Assembly: GCA_947178085.1 (NCBI GenBank)
Contig: CAMWWS010000001.1
Location: forward strand, 1 to 37,690
Direction of reading: 5' to 3'
DNA: 37,690 nt
Source of the DNA: an uncultured Lachnospiraceae bacterium
Lineage (GTDB): Bacteria > Bacillota_A > Clostridia > Lachnospirales > Lachnospiraceae
Made by a program: the position numbers and the translations under genes. The notes under the pieces are model-generated. The model saw only the letters and a list, made by a program, of their open reading frames with translations, was not told where the DNA came from and did no database searches. Position 1 is the stretch's first letter. Every line of letters starts with the position of its first letter. Positions 6,566-15,911 of this stretch are shown one piece after another.

Positions 6566-8995
6566 ATGAAGCAAAACATTCGAATTCACAAAGCTGAGCC
6601 GAGCAAGGGAGTGCTGGATTTTTCTCATCTGCTTGATGCACCGGCAGGTAAGCACGGATTTGTACAAAGTAAGAACGGACATCTCTATTTTGAGGATGGT
6701 ACACGGGCACGGTTCCTGGGATTCAACATTGCAACCCGATCCAACACGCCGAACCACGAGACTGCAGAGAAGATAGCAGAGCATTTTGCCAGCATGGGTG
6801 TGAACTGTATCCGTATGCATGCCGCTGACGCTCCTATCAGTGATGAACCTTGCACATGGTCCAGCTGCCGGGAAGCTCCGTTGCTGGATTATGACAGTGG
6901 CAGCAGCCGCCGTTTCCATCCAGAAGGTCTCGACCGTTTCGATTATCTTTTCGCTAAATTTAAAGAAAGGGGCATTTATGTTCACTTTGATTTGCTGGTT
7001 GCCCGCGAATTCGTTGAAGGGGACGGACTGGACTACCCGGGTGGTTTCGGGTCTACATTGAAGCGCTATCCTATGTATAACGAAAAATTGATTGAATTGC
7101 AAAAGGAATACGCCAAAGATTTTCTGACCCATGTGAACCCCTATACCGGTCTGGCGTATGCAGATGATCCTGCTATTATCACCGTACAGATGAATAATGA
7201 AGATTCAGCGATCAAAGGAGACATGGGAGCTGACATGACTGAACAGATGAAACCCTATCGCGATGAGGTGCAGAGACGTTTCAATCATTTCCTGTTGGCA
7301 AAATATGAGACAAGAGAACGGATGATGAAAGCCTGGACTCATGACGGCGTTAGTGCGTTGGGTGACCATGAAGATCCGGCGCAGGGCACGGTCGAGGTCG
7401 TGCTGGGTGACTTTCATCAACCGGTCAATGATCCCATGGGACAGTGGGATGCGCCTTGCGGCCCGGCTCGCTATAGTGACTTTATGGAGTTCGGTATCCA
7501 GATGAATAAAGACTTCTATCAGGATATGAAGGACTATCTGATTTCACTGGGCGTCAAGGTTCCAATCGTAGCCAGCAATCTGATTGGCGGTGCGGCTGAC
7601 GTCTACGGTCACACGGTCGGTGACATTATGGAGAACAATACATACTTTAACCACCCGCTTCTGCCAGTAGATAATGGCAATTATATGGTATTTGGACCTG
7701 CCGAATATGTATCTTCTAATCCATTGACGATGCAGATTGGTGCCGGAGCAATGGCGACTACACTTTTGAGTTTTGCCTCTCTGGCGGTTGTTGCGGGTAA
7801 GCCTTTTATAATTAGTGAATGGAATGAGTACGCCATACATCCGTTCCATTCTACCGCTTTTGTTCAGACAGTTGCTTATGCCTGCTTGAATGATTGGGAT
7901 GGGTTGCTTCTTTATAATCATCATACTTCAGAGGGGTTAGATGATGAGCCGGCCGACGAAATCTTTACCGTGTTCGATGCATACAATGATCCGGCTCTCA
8001 TCAGTCAGTGGGGCTTCATGGCGACTATCTTTCTTAAAGGAATGGTTTCTGTGGCAAAGAATCAGATGGATGTAGTCTATACGCAGAATGACTTACGTAC
8101 GTTGCCGCCATTCCATTCTATGCCCAGCACCATCCTGCCCTATATTTCATCCATGCGGAGTGTATTCCTGGACGGAGATGATAAGTACCGTGCTAATGCA
8201 GATGTTGCCTTGACAGCAGGATTTCTGAACGGTGGCGACCTGTCTGAAGCAAAGCATGGTGTATACTATGCATGGTCACCATATAAGGATGCAATGCGAT
8301 GTTATAAAGATGATAACCGGTTGAAAAAAGCAGCGGTTGGATCTAAAGAAATTCAGACGGGTGTTCATCTGAGTGACCAGGTGCTGGTATTTGATGAGAT
8401 TGCCAAAGTTGCCGGTACAGGTGACTACCGCGAATTCTTAAAATTGTTTGATCTGGCATTGAAAGAGTGGAAAGTGTTGCCGGAAGGCACTGGTTATATA
8501 GATGGCAAACTGATCTCCGATACAGGTGAGATTGTGTTCGATCCTGACAATGCCCGGTTTTCAATTCACACATCAAGTTGTGGGTATTTTAGCGGCGCAC
8601 CGGAGAAAATCATCACGCTGAGTGAGAAGATTAGCGTAAAGTCAAATAATGAACGGATTACACTGGCGTTGTTACCGTATGGAGCTGAGCAGTTGGGGGA
8701 CGCAAAGGAGTATATTCTCACTGCTATCGGTACTTCGGGAACCGATCATGCAAGTTATAATCCGGGGCCGGAATTAATGGGTATTAAATTCACGGTTGTC
8801 CGGTTGGATGGCAAACTGTATGCCGAGACACTGGAGGGAGAACTCCATGTGAAGGCAGAGGAAGCTGTACTTCAGATTTTGAATCCGGTTGGGGAAGTGC
8901 TCGCGGAACTGACCGGTAAAAAGACAGGGGATGATATCTGCTTTGAAATAAAAGGGGATATCCCAGGTGTGCAGTATCATTTGATTGTAAAATAA
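6566..8995 (+). CDS. clan GH-A TIM-barrel glycoside hydrolase, family not assigned
   Basis: This is an 809-residue protein with no signal peptide. The N-terminal two-thirds read like a clan GH-A barrel. FEDGTRARFLGFNIATR opens it in the manner of GH5/GH39-like enzymes. VQMNNEDS places the probable acid/base at Glu212 (the usual Asn-Glu pair), and PFIISEWNEY places the probable nucleophile at Glu418 on a later strand. The last 250 residues look like beta-sandwich domains, ending VPGVQYHLIVK-like. I cannot name the GH family or substrate. The ATG at 6566 follows AAGGAGAAG. It sits between operator site B and a terminator at 9030, so it is probably one transcript. A second copy, reduced to its two ends, is at 11169-11478. 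Confidence 0.72.
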   Translation: MKQNIRIHKAEPSKGVLDFSHLLDAPAGKHGFVQSKNGHLYFEDGTRARFLGFNIATRSNTPNHETAEKIAEHFASMGVNCIRMHAADAPISDEPCTWSSCREAPLLDYDSGSSRRFHPEGLDRFDYLFAKFKERGIYVHFDLLVAREFVEGDGLDYPGGFGSTLKRYPMYNEKLIELQKEYAKDFLTHVNPYTGLAYADDPAIITVQMNNEDSAIKGDMGADMTEQMKPYRDEVQRRFNHFLLAKYETRERMMKAWTHDGVSALGDHEDPAQGTVEVVLGDFHQPVNDPMGQWDAPCGPARYSDFMEFGIQMNKDFYQDMKDYLISLGVKVPIVASNLIGGAADVYGHTVGDIMENNTYFNHPLLPVDNGNYMVFGPAEYVSSNPLTMQIGAGAMATTLLSFASLAVVAGKPFIISEWNEYAIHPFHSTAFVQTVAYACLNDWDGLLLYNHHTSEGLDDEPADEIFTVFDAYNDPALISQWGFMATIFLKGMVSVAKNQMDVVYTQNDLRTLPPFHSMPSTILPYISSMRSVFLDGDDKYRANADVALTAGFLNGGDLSEAKHGVYYAWSPYKDAMRCYKDDNRLKKAAVGSKEIQTGVHLSDQVLVFDEIAKVAGTGDYREFLKLFDLALKEWKVLPEGTGYIDGKLISDTGEIVFDPDNARFSIHTSSCGYFSGAPEKIITLSEKISVKSNNERITLALLPYGAEQLGDAKEYILTAIGTSGTDHASYNPGPELMGIKFTVVRLDGKLYAETLEGELHVKAEEAVLQILNPVGEVLAELTGKKTGDDICFEIKGDIPGVQYHLIVK

Positions 8996-9029
8996 GTTGT
9001 AAACGTTATAGGTACATATAAAAGATAAG

Positions 9030-9074
9030 CCACTTGAGAGATATGGATTTTTGGATGTCTTTCAAGTGGTTTTT
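9030..9074 (+). terminator. terminator after the GH-A gene
   Basis: CCACTTGA (9030-9037) pairs with TCAAGTGG (9062-9069), followed by TTTTT. It lies about 35 bp after the GH-A stop codon and separates that gene from operator site F. Confidence 0.75.
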
Positions 9075-9100
9075 GTATTTAAAATGTGCAGAACAGGATA

Positions 9101-9132
9101 GAATATTTTAATTTTAAATAGTATTCTACAAT
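9101..9132 (+). promoter_or_regulatory. direct-repeat operator, site F
   Basis: GAATATTTTAAT (9101-9112) and GTATTCTACAAT (9121-9132) start 20 bp apart, each with one mismatch to the shared consensus, so this is the weakest of the six. It ends only 13 bp before the first ATG of the deacetylase fragment. The other sites end 57-104 bp before their gene. Confidence 0.6.
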
Positions 9133-9145
9133 TAACGGAAACGCG

Positions 9146-9754
9146 ATGTATGGAATAAAGTATGTGCAGGAAGCGAAAGATTCTTTTTGGATAAAATATT
9201 GCCACTGCAACAGAATACCGGAAGATGAAATCAAACAGGTATATCAGGGGTTTGAAATTGCGTCTCATGCGTACAGACATGAAAACCTGAAAGAGTTGGA
9301 CGCAGATATGTTGAAAGAAGCAATTGGGCAGGATATACAGAAATTGTCAGAAATTGCAGGATACAAAATAGTTGGACATGCGTATCCATCGGGTGCAAAT
9401 TCCGATGAAGCGGAAGCCTGTCTGAGAGAGCATCAAATAGAATATGCGCGATGTGTGGCTTCAAGTAAGAACTTTCAGTTTCCTGCGAATCCATTGCAGT
9501 ATAAACCAACAGCGTGGTTCATTGAGAAAGATTTATTTAGTCTTGCAGATAAATTTTTAAAATCAGAGGTACAGGAAGATCAGATATTTTATGTCTGGGG
9601 GCATGGATATGAGCTTGATTTTGGGACAAAGCAATGTAATTGGTATCAGTTTGAAAAGTTTTGTGAGTTGATGGCAGGTCGGAGTGATATTACATACTGC
9701 AACAATCGGGATGTATTCCGTATGCACAAGGTGCAAGAGGACGCAGCAAAATAA
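9146..9754 (+). pseudogene. polysaccharide deacetylase (CE4), N-terminally truncated
   Basis: The 202-residue frame has the second half of a carbohydrate esterase 4 (NodB) fold: GFEIASHAYRHENLKELDAD carries the metal-binding His-x3-His motif, YKIVGHAYPSGANS the next strand, and FYVWGHGYELD a late motif. It begins MYGIK, which corresponds to the strand that normally comes some 20 residues after the catalytic TFDD motif, so the catalytic aspartates are missing. There is no ribosome binding site before the ATG, and operator site F ends only 13 bp upstream. A deletion that removed the leader and first codons explains all of this. The intact enzyme would remove acetyl groups from sugars. A short active variant is possible but unlikely. 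Confidence 0.65.
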
Positions 9755-9777
9755 AGAATATCAATCAAAAAACACCG

Positions 9778-10968
9778 TCATTTCTTTTGTGTATTTTTTC
9801 GATACTGCATAGGAGTAATTCCATATTGTTTTTTAAACACATTCTGAAAATAAGACTGGCTGGAAAAGCAGAGATAATTGCTGATTTCTGCCAGACTTTT
9901 TTCGCTGTAGGTTAAGAGGCTTTTAGCCTCTTCCAACTTACATCTTGTAATAAAAGCACCGATTTGAAACCCTAATTCTTCCTTAAAGCGTCGCATCATA
10001 TGGGAACTGCTCCTGTGAGCCTGTCTTGCTACATCGTCAATACTGATTGGTTCATTGGTATGGCTGCGGATATAGTTCATACACTGATATACCTCAGAAG
10101 AAACGCCTTCCGGTATATGTGTATCACCGGCTCTCTGGCAGAAATCAAGAACCATCATATATTGTAATCTCGAAATTTCTTCCATTGTCTGAAGCTGTTC
10201 ACATTCCTGAATATAGAAATCTATAAGCTGGTAGGTTGTCTCAACATCTACGCCTCCCGGGATAGCCCCTAAAACCCCGACTTTTGAAGCGGTAATAATA
10301 AAAAGGTTTTTGGCATGGCGCACCGGGGAGGAAGCCAATTTACCTTCTTTGATAAGTATAGTGTTAGAATTAAAAAATTCTTTTAGGCGGGGTACATTAC
10401 CTTCCTTGATATGTTGATACATCTCAAGTTCAAATTGGTAGGAATTGTGAAGAGTGGCATTTTCCGCATCATCCACTCGCTGATTTATCTGACGTTGATT
10501 TCGTTCGGTCATGTTCGCTTTATCTTCCCCAAAAAAATCATCTATATCCGCCTCTTTATGATTCAGGCATTGATATAGAAAAGCAAGATATTTGGCAAAT
10601 TGAAGCTGGCTGGTTCGTGGAATGGAAGCAAGGCATTCTGCGAGCTGTTCCCGATAATCGGAAGTGAGCATAAACTCACGCATACACTGGCGGATGAGCT
10701 GGTCAGTCAAAGGCACACTAAAAGCGGGTCCTACAATGATATCATAGTCCGTACCATCAACATGCACCCGTCCGTATTCAATATCAGGAGTAAGAGCGCA
10801 AAAAACGGGATTACGTTCCAAAGGAAAAAGTTCCCATTGTGCCGGTGATGGTGGGGGAACAGACAACATTTCCCCTAAAGCAGAATACACAGGTTTATCA
10901 TTTTTTATAAGGCTGACCGGAATATTTGTTGCTGCAAAAAAATTTCTGCAAAAAGAAATATAGTCCAT
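9778..10968 (-). CDS. AraC-family transcriptional regulator
   Basis: This 396-residue protein ends in a two-HTH AraC/XylS DNA-binding domain (about 290-392), seen in PISIDDVARQAHRSSSHMMR, LGFQIGAFITRCKLEEAKSL, SLAEISNYLCFSSQSYFQNV and YGITPMQYRKN. The first 280 residues form a sensor region of the kind found in Firmicute YesN/AraC-like regulators, with no membrane segment. The start at 10968 follows AGGAGA. It is the only regulator encoded inside the sugar locus, and it is divergent from the GH-A pseudogene, with operator site C between them. It is therefore the best candidate to bind the six 20-bp direct repeats and switch on the locus when a sugar ligand is present. That link is inferred. 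Confidence 0.85.
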   Translation of the reverse strand: MDYISFCRNFFAATNIPVSLIKNDKPVYSALGEMLSVPPPSPAQWELFPLERNPVFCALTPDIEYGRVHVDGTDYDIIVGPAFSVPLTDQLIRQCMREFMLTSDYREQLAECLASIPRTSQLQFAKYLAFLYQCLNHKEADIDDFFGEDKANMTERNQRQINQRVDDAENATLHNSYQFELEMYQHIKEGNVPRLKEFFNSNTILIKEGKLASSPVRHAKNLFIITASKVGVLGAIPGGVDVETTYQLIDFYIQECEQLQTMEEISRLQYMMVLDFCQRAGDTHIPEGVSSEVYQCMNYIRSHTNEPISIDDVARQAHRSSSHMMRRFKEELGFQIGAFITRCKLEEAKSLLTYSEKSLAEISNYLCFSSQSYFQNVFKKQYGITPMQYRKNTQKK

Positions 10969-11047
10969 TTGGTATCTCCTACAAATGATTAAGCAGTTTT
11001 AATTATTTGATTACATTATAAATATCTGAAACGGAAAAAACAAGATA

Positions 11048-11079
11048 GAATTTTATAATTTAAAGCGGTATTTTGCAAT
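11048..11079 (+). promoter_or_regulatory. direct-repeat operator, site C
   Basis: GAATTTTATAAT (11048-11059) and GTATTTTGCAAT (11068-11079) both match the consensus fully and start 20 bp apart. The site lies in the divergent region, 80 bp from the regulator start and 89 bp from the GH-A pseudogene start. It could therefore also serve autoregulation. Confidence 0.72.
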
Positions 11080-11168
11080 AACAATGACAGCTTTCGTGAT
11101 AGGATGCAAGCATAGAAAACGTGAGGTTGATATGGATATATCAGTTAGAGTAATGGAGGAAATGAGGC

Positions 11169-11478
11169 ATGAAACAGAGAATCAGGATTCACAAGGCGGA
11201 ACCTAACACAGGAGTACTGGACTATTCCTATCTGCTTGACGCACCGGCGGGGTAGCATGGATTTGTTGAGAGCAGGAAAGGGCACTTTTATTTTGAAGAT
11301 GGGACACGTGCCAGGTTTCTGGGATTTAATGTAGTAGCCAGATGCAACACTCCAGATTTTAAATCCGGTAGGTGAGATTCTGGCGGAAATGGATGGAGAG
11401 AAAAAGGGAGAAGATGTCTGCTTTACCTTAAACGGAGAAGTTCCGGGGATACAGTATCATTTAATAATAAAAGATTGA
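11169..11478 (+). pseudogene. internally deleted second copy of the GH-A hydrolase
   Basis: From ATG 11169 (after GGAGGAAATGAGG) the translation matches the first 64 residues of the GH-A enzyme at 6566 at about three quarters of positions by eye (MKQRIRIHKAEPNTGVLDYS, then YFEDGTRARFLGFN). A TAG interrupts it at codon 29 (11253-11255). Near 11352 it jumps, out of frame, to the last 40 codons of the same gene (QILNPVGEILAEMDGEKKGE to the TGA at 11476-11478). About 700 codons are gone. The junction lies in CCAGATTTT, so short-homology deletion is likely. Its promoter region with operator site C remains intact, while the product cannot be functional. Confidence 0.9.
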
Positions 11479-11480
11479 TG

Positions 11481-11512
11481 GTATTTTATAATTATTGATA
11501 GTATATTGCAAT
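11481..11512 (+). promoter_or_regulatory. direct-repeat operator, site D
   Basis: GTATTTTATAAT (11481-11492) and GTATATTGCAAT (11501-11512) both match the consensus and start 20 bp apart. A -10-like TTATAT lies at 11515-11520, almost the same distance as the TATAAT after site A. The symporter start is 57 bp downstream. Confidence 0.72.
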
Positions 11513-11569
11513 ATTTATATGAGGAAGAATAGTAAAATCAAATCAATAAAAAAACAGGGAGGCATAGAA

Positions 11570-12985
11570 ATGGCTAAAGACAAGAATGAAGTCCGCTATG
11601 ATGCGGACGGTGCAAGGCGTGTAATGCGCGGCAAAGATTATATGGCTGATTTCAGCGGACAGTTAGCCCTTGGGCTGATGGGAAATATTGTAGGGCAGTT
11701 GACCTACTTCTATACTGACAAAGTCGGTATGGCAGTAGGAAGTGTCGGCATTGTGATGGCAATTGCAAAAGTCATTGATGCGTTTACAGATGTAATCTTT
11801 GGAAATATTGTAGACCATTCCAAAGGCGGTAACCGGAAGTATTATCAGTGGATGCTGCGGATGGCAATTCCGGCGGCAGTGATCATGGTAATGATGTTTA
11901 CGGTTCCCATTCAGGCAGGGCAGACCCCGGCGCTTATTTATGCATTGATAACGAACCTGCTTTTGACAGCGGTTATTTATACAATGATTGCAACACCGTT
12001 TTCGGCGGTTATGGTTGTCCGGACGAACAGCCAGAGTGAACGCGGCAGTATGGGGGTTGTCCGTGCGGTAGGTAATTATGGGGCAGGAATGGTAATTGCC
12101 ATTGCAACCATCCCGGTAACAAATATGTTGGGCGGAACGCAGAGTGCGTGGATAAAGTATGGAACTGTCCTGGGCGTTGCAGTCCTTCTTTTGTTCCTGA
12201 TTTGTTATAATAATGGGCGGAAGGCAGTTTTTGCATCCGATTTTGAAGAGAATCATGAGGAAATGGCTGAAGAAGAAGCAGTTCCATTCAACGAAGCAAT
12301 CGGGATGCTGTTCCGTAATAAGTATTGGGTAATTGTACTTCTGTTTAACCTGATTACAAGTATCACAAATGCAATCGCAGGCTCCGGTGGTGCATACTAT
12401 TGTAAGTGGATTTTTGGCAATGACAGCCTTGTGGGGATTTTGGGTGCTTTGGGAATGCTTGCTACAGTGCTGGGGTTTGCTTTATCAAAGCCGATTATTG
12501 CGAAATTGGGCGTAACCAAGACTATTTATGTAGGGCTTCTTGGAGCAGCAATTCCGGCAGCAGTACGTTGCTTTGTGCCTACAAATTTTATGGTATATAT
12601 GGTAACAGGATTGATTGGAAGTTTTGTCCAGATACCTTTAATGTGTCTGTATGGCGTATTGCTGGCAATGGCGGTCGATTATAATGAGTGGAAATATGAC
12701 AAAACTTTGGTTGCAACCTCAAGCGGAGCGATCGGATTTGGAAATAAGGTTGGAAACGGAGCCGGTACACTTCTGCTCAGCCTGTTCCTTGTGCTGGGTT
12801 CTTATGATGCAACTTTGGCAGAGGCTACGGCTTCCATGAAATATTCCATCTACGGATTTTCCAATTATCTTCCGGTAGTGATCAATCTGCTGATGTTTGT
12901 TATCTTCACTAGATTCGACCTGGAAAAGAAGCTGCCTGCAATGCGTAAGGAAGTGGCGGAGAGAAAGGCTGCAAGGCAAAAATAA
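11570..12985 (+). CDS. GPH-family sugar:cation symporter
   Basis: This 471-residue protein has about twelve hydrophobic segments and belongs to the glycoside-pentoside-hexuronide (GPH, MelB-like) branch of the major facilitator superfamily. The diagnostic loop is AKVIDAFTDVIFGNIVDHSK, with the paired aspartates that bind the coupling cation. Members move oligosaccharides or glycosides into the cell with Na+ or H+. I chose ATG 11570 because AGGGAGG stands in front of it; the frame extends 25 codons further upstream into operator DNA. It is the only transporter in the sugar locus and so the probable entry route for the substrate. It has its own operator (site D) and is followed by a strong terminator. 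Confidence 0.88.
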   Translation: MAKDKNEVRYDADGARRVMRGKDYMADFSGQLALGLMGNIVGQLTYFYTDKVGMAVGSVGIVMAIAKVIDAFTDVIFGNIVDHSKGGNRKYYQWMLRMAIPAAVIMVMMFTVPIQAGQTPALIYALITNLLLTAVIYTMIATPFSAVMVVRTNSQSERGSMGVVRAVGNYGAGMVIAIATIPVTNMLGGTQSAWIKYGTVLGVAVLLLFLICYNNGRKAVFASDFEENHEEMAEEEAVPFNEAIGMLFRNKYWVIVLLFNLITSITNAIAGSGGAYYCKWIFGNDSLVGILGALGMLATVLGFALSKPIIAKLGVTKTIYVGLLGAAIPAAVRCFVPTNFMVYMVTGLIGSFVQIPLMCLYGVLLAMAVDYNEWKYDKTLVATSSGAIGFGNKVGNGAGTLLLSLFLVLGSYDATLAEATASMKYSIYGFSNYLPVVINLLMFVIFTRFDLEKKLPAMRKEVAERKAARQK

Positions 12986-13016
12986 ATAGTGTGAATTGAG
13001 AAGTAAGCGTTATTAG

Positions 13017-13055
13017 ACCGGTGCATGAAAAGCATATTTTTGTGCACCGGTTTTT
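13017..13055 (+). terminator. terminator after the symporter gene
   Basis: ACCGGTGCA (13017-13025) pairs perfectly with TGCACCGGT (13043-13051), followed by a run of T. It separates the symporter from the rhamnosidase, which has no copy of the direct-repeat operator. Either some readthrough or an unseen promoter at 13056-13095 must serve the next gene. Confidence 0.85.
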
Positions 13056-13109
13056 AAAAACAACCGATACATGAGAAACGTCAAAAGAATAGTTTAAGGA
13101 GAGGTATTT

Positions 13110-15911
13110 ATGTCAGAAATCAGAAATGTAAAATGTGAAAATAAAAAGAATCCACTGAATGTGGATGTAAAGCAACCGCGGTTTTCCTGGCAGATTGTGT
13201 CGGAAGGGAAAAATCTTTTTCAAGAGAGTTATCGGATTGTTGTCAAAAAGGGTAATGTGCTCTGTTGGGATAGTGGTATGGTGGAAGACCGCTCGACATT
13301 CGGAATTCTTTATGCAGGGGAGGAGCTTATAAGCCGGGCATCCTACCACTATACCGTGGAGATTGTTTTGTCCAGCGGAGAGCATATACGGTCAGAGGAA
13401 AATTGGTTTGAGACGGTTTTGTTCGATTATAAAGAGTGGAGAGCAAAGTTTATCGAACCGGATATGCTGCCGGATATAGATTGTGATCCTCTTCAGGAAT
13501 GTAAGGATAAGTGGGCGGAATTTGTACAAAAATATATGAGGGGAGAAGAGGTAACTGAAGTTTTTGATCCGGGGGCATATTTATTGACCCGGCCCTGTCA
13601 TCCGTATCATCCTGCAGTAATGATGTGCCGGAAGTTCATGCTGCCTGATAACGCGGAAAAAGCCAGAGTTTACATGACGGCACATGGAATTTATGAATTT
13701 TGTATCAATGGAAAATTGGCTTCGGACGCTATTTTGGCACCTGAATTCACTACTTACGATAAGATCCTGAAATATCAGGTGTACGATGTGACGGATCTGT
13801 TAAAAACGGGAGAAAACATAATTCTGGTTACGATTGCGGACGGCTGGTATAAAGGCAAGATTGCTTATGGATGCGGCTGTGAGTATGGGAAGAATCCGGG
13901 ATTGCTCCTGGAGATGGATGTGACTTGTTCAAATGGCAGTAAATATACCGTTATTTCTGACGAGGACTGGCTGTTTTGTTACGATGGGCCAATCCGTCGT
14001 GCAGATTTGTTTAATGGCCAGACCGTGGACGGAAGATATGAGGTTCCTCATTTCGCAACATGCGGGATGGATATATCGGCTTGGAAACCGGTGCATGTGG
14101 AGGAACATGACAAAAGTGTGCTGACCGCCCAGACAGATGCGCCTATCCGTGTGTTGGATGAATTAGAGGCAGTAGATGTATCTGTCAATGCAAAAGGGGA
14201 GACTATCGTGGATTTTGGACAGGGCTTTTCCGGGCATATCCGTGTCTCAGGGATTAATGGGAAAGCCGGAACGGAGATTATTTTTGAACATACCGAACAA
14301 TTGGATAAAGACGGGAATTTTATTTATCCGTTTACAGACTTTGTGCAGAAACAGGAAGACATCTATATCCTGAATGGAAACGGGAACGAGCAGTTTGAAC
14401 CGAAGATGACCTATCACGGATTCCGCTATGTGCGTATCACTTCTAAGGAAAAGATAAGCTGGAATAAAGAGCAGTTTAAGGGCATTGTCATAGGAACAGA
14501 CAATGAAAAAGCGGGAGATTTTTCCTGTTCCGATGAACGGATAAACCGTTTACAGAAAAATATCGTCTGGAGCCAGCGTTCCAACATGGTTGGAATTCCA
14601 ACAGACTGTCCCACAAGAGAAAAGGCCGGATGGACCGGTGATGTCTATGTATACGGAAAAACCTCCTGCTTCAACCAGGAACTGCTTGCCTTTTATGAGG
14701 AATGGTTGAAATCGGTCCGTGCAGAGCAGATGGAGAATGGTGGTGTACAGTATACCGTGCCGTTGATTCAAAACTATCTCCAACAAGTTGGTGGCGCTTC
14801 TACCGGTTGGGGTGATGTGATTGTAGAACTGCCCTGGCAGTTGTATCAGATTTACGGTGACCGTAAAGTTTTGGAAGAAAACTATGAAGCAATGAAGAGA
14901 TGGCAGGCGTATCTGGAAAATGAGGCGAGAACCGGAAGCGGGCAGGGAACAGAGGAAATGTCGGAGAGAGCACAGGAGAATCAGCAGTATCTGATCAATA
15001 CCGGTTTTCACTTTGGTGACTGGCTTGTGCCAAGTGTAAAAAACGAGGCAGGTTTTGCGGATGGTGCGGCGTCTTCTTTCCTTACCGGACATACAGTGGC
15101 TACGTCAATCTATGCGGATACCACAGAAAAGCTCGGAAAGATTGCGAGGATTCTTGGAGATGAGAAGGAGGCTGCAAGGTGCGACAGATTGGCTGCAAGA
15201 ATTAGAGAGGCCTTTGAAGAGACTTATCTGCACGAGGACGGAACGCTGTTAAATGATATGCAGGGGTTGTATGTCTTGGCATTGAAGATGAATATGGTAT
15301 CAGAGGTGCACAGATCAGCATTACTGAATCGCCTTGTAGAGAAAATTCGTGAAAACGATGGGTGTATGGACTGCGGATTTCTATCCGTTCCGCACATCAT
15401 GGATGTTCTAACGGAAAATGGGAAGCCGGAAGAAGCTTATAAGCTGTTGTATCAGGAAAAGTGTCCCTCCTGGCTGTATGAAGTAAAACAGGGAGCCACA
15501 ACGATGTGGGAATCCTGGAATGCGATTCAAGAGGATGGAAGTCGTGACGGATGCTCCTTCAATCACTATGCTTTTGGCTGTGTGGGCGACTGGATATATC
15601 GAAATATCCTTGGAATTAAGAGTTTAGAACCCGGCTATAGCAGGATAGAGATCAGTCCGGATTTTTCTTGCGGATTGGATGCGGCGAGCGGATATTATGA
15701 CAGTATACATGGGAGAATTGCAGTGGATTGGAAAAAGAAAATGGATGGAAACATTGTGGTAAAAATGCAGATTCCGGTCAATGTAGAAGCGAGTATCCGT
15801 ATTGGCAGCATGGAAGAGACCGTGGGGAGCGGAGAATATGAGTTTATTATGGAGACGACAACAGCAGACAGATCATCACTGTGGAAGATGGACTTGAACA
15901 GGCAGGAATGA
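13110..15911 (+). CDS. alpha-L-rhamnosidase, GH78
   Basis: This 933-residue protein has the GH78 arrangement of N-terminal beta domains followed by an (alpha/alpha)6 barrel. The signature GIPTDCPTREKAGWTGD (495-511) contains the residues equivalent to the catalytic Asp-Glu-Asp set (D499, E504, D511), and TMWESWN gives the later glutamate (E801). It removes terminal alpha-L-rhamnose from glycosides; no signal peptide is present, so it acts inside the cell. Compared with the family pattern there is an insertion of about 40 residues at 118-165 (charged, includes ECKDKWAEFVQKYMRGEEVT) before the carbohydrate-binding-like domain. The ATG follows AAGGAGAGG. Its stop codon overlaps the start of the small gene that follows. 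Confidence 0.9.
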   Translation: MSEIRNVKCENKKNPLNVDVKQPRFSWQIVSEGKNLFQESYRIVVKKGNVLCWDSGMVEDRSTFGILYAGEELISRASYHYTVEIVLSSGEHIRSEENWFETVLFDYKEWRAKFIEPDMLPDIDCDPLQECKDKWAEFVQKYMRGEEVTEVFDPGAYLLTRPCHPYHPAVMMCRKFMLPDNAEKARVYMTAHGIYEFCINGKLASDAILAPEFTTYDKILKYQVYDVTDLLKTGENIILVTIADGWYKGKIAYGCGCEYGKNPGLLLEMDVTCSNGSKYTVISDEDWLFCYDGPIRRADLFNGQTVDGRYEVPHFATCGMDISAWKPVHVEEHDKSVLTAQTDAPIRVLDELEAVDVSVNAKGETIVDFGQGFSGHIRVSGINGKAGTEIIFEHTEQLDKDGNFIYPFTDFVQKQEDIYILNGNGNEQFEPKMTYHGFRYVRITSKEKISWNKEQFKGIVIGTDNEKAGDFSCSDERINRLQKNIVWSQRSNMVGIPTDCPTREKAGWTGDVYVYGKTSCFNQELLAFYEEWLKSVRAEQMENGGVQYTVPLIQNYLQQVGGASTGWGDVIVELPWQLYQIYGDRKVLEENYEAMKRWQAYLENEARTGSGQGTEEMSERAQENQQYLINTGFHFGDWLVPSVKNEAGFADGAASSFLTGHTVATSIYADTTEKLGKIARILGDEKEAARCDRLAARIREAFEETYLHEDGTLLNDMQGLYVLALKMNMVSEVHRSALLNRLVEKIRENDGCMDCGFLSVPHIMDVLTENGKPEEAYKLLYQEKCPSWLYEVKQGATTMWESWNAIQEDGSRDGCSFNHYAFGCVGDWIYRNILGIKSLEPGYSRIEISPDFSCGLDAASGYYDSIHGRIAVDWKKKMDGNIVVKMQIPVNVEASIRIGSMEETVGSGEYEFIMETTTADRSSLWKMDLNRQE

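Noticed and set aside
6443..7132. 229-codon minus-strand frame across the operator and start of the GH-A gene
   Set aside because: Antisense of a conserved coding region plus its promoter; no start signal or recognisable domain.
11663..12256. 197-codon minus-strand frame inside the symporter gene
   Set aside because: Cys/His/Arg-rich antisense composition of a membrane-protein gene; no independent support.
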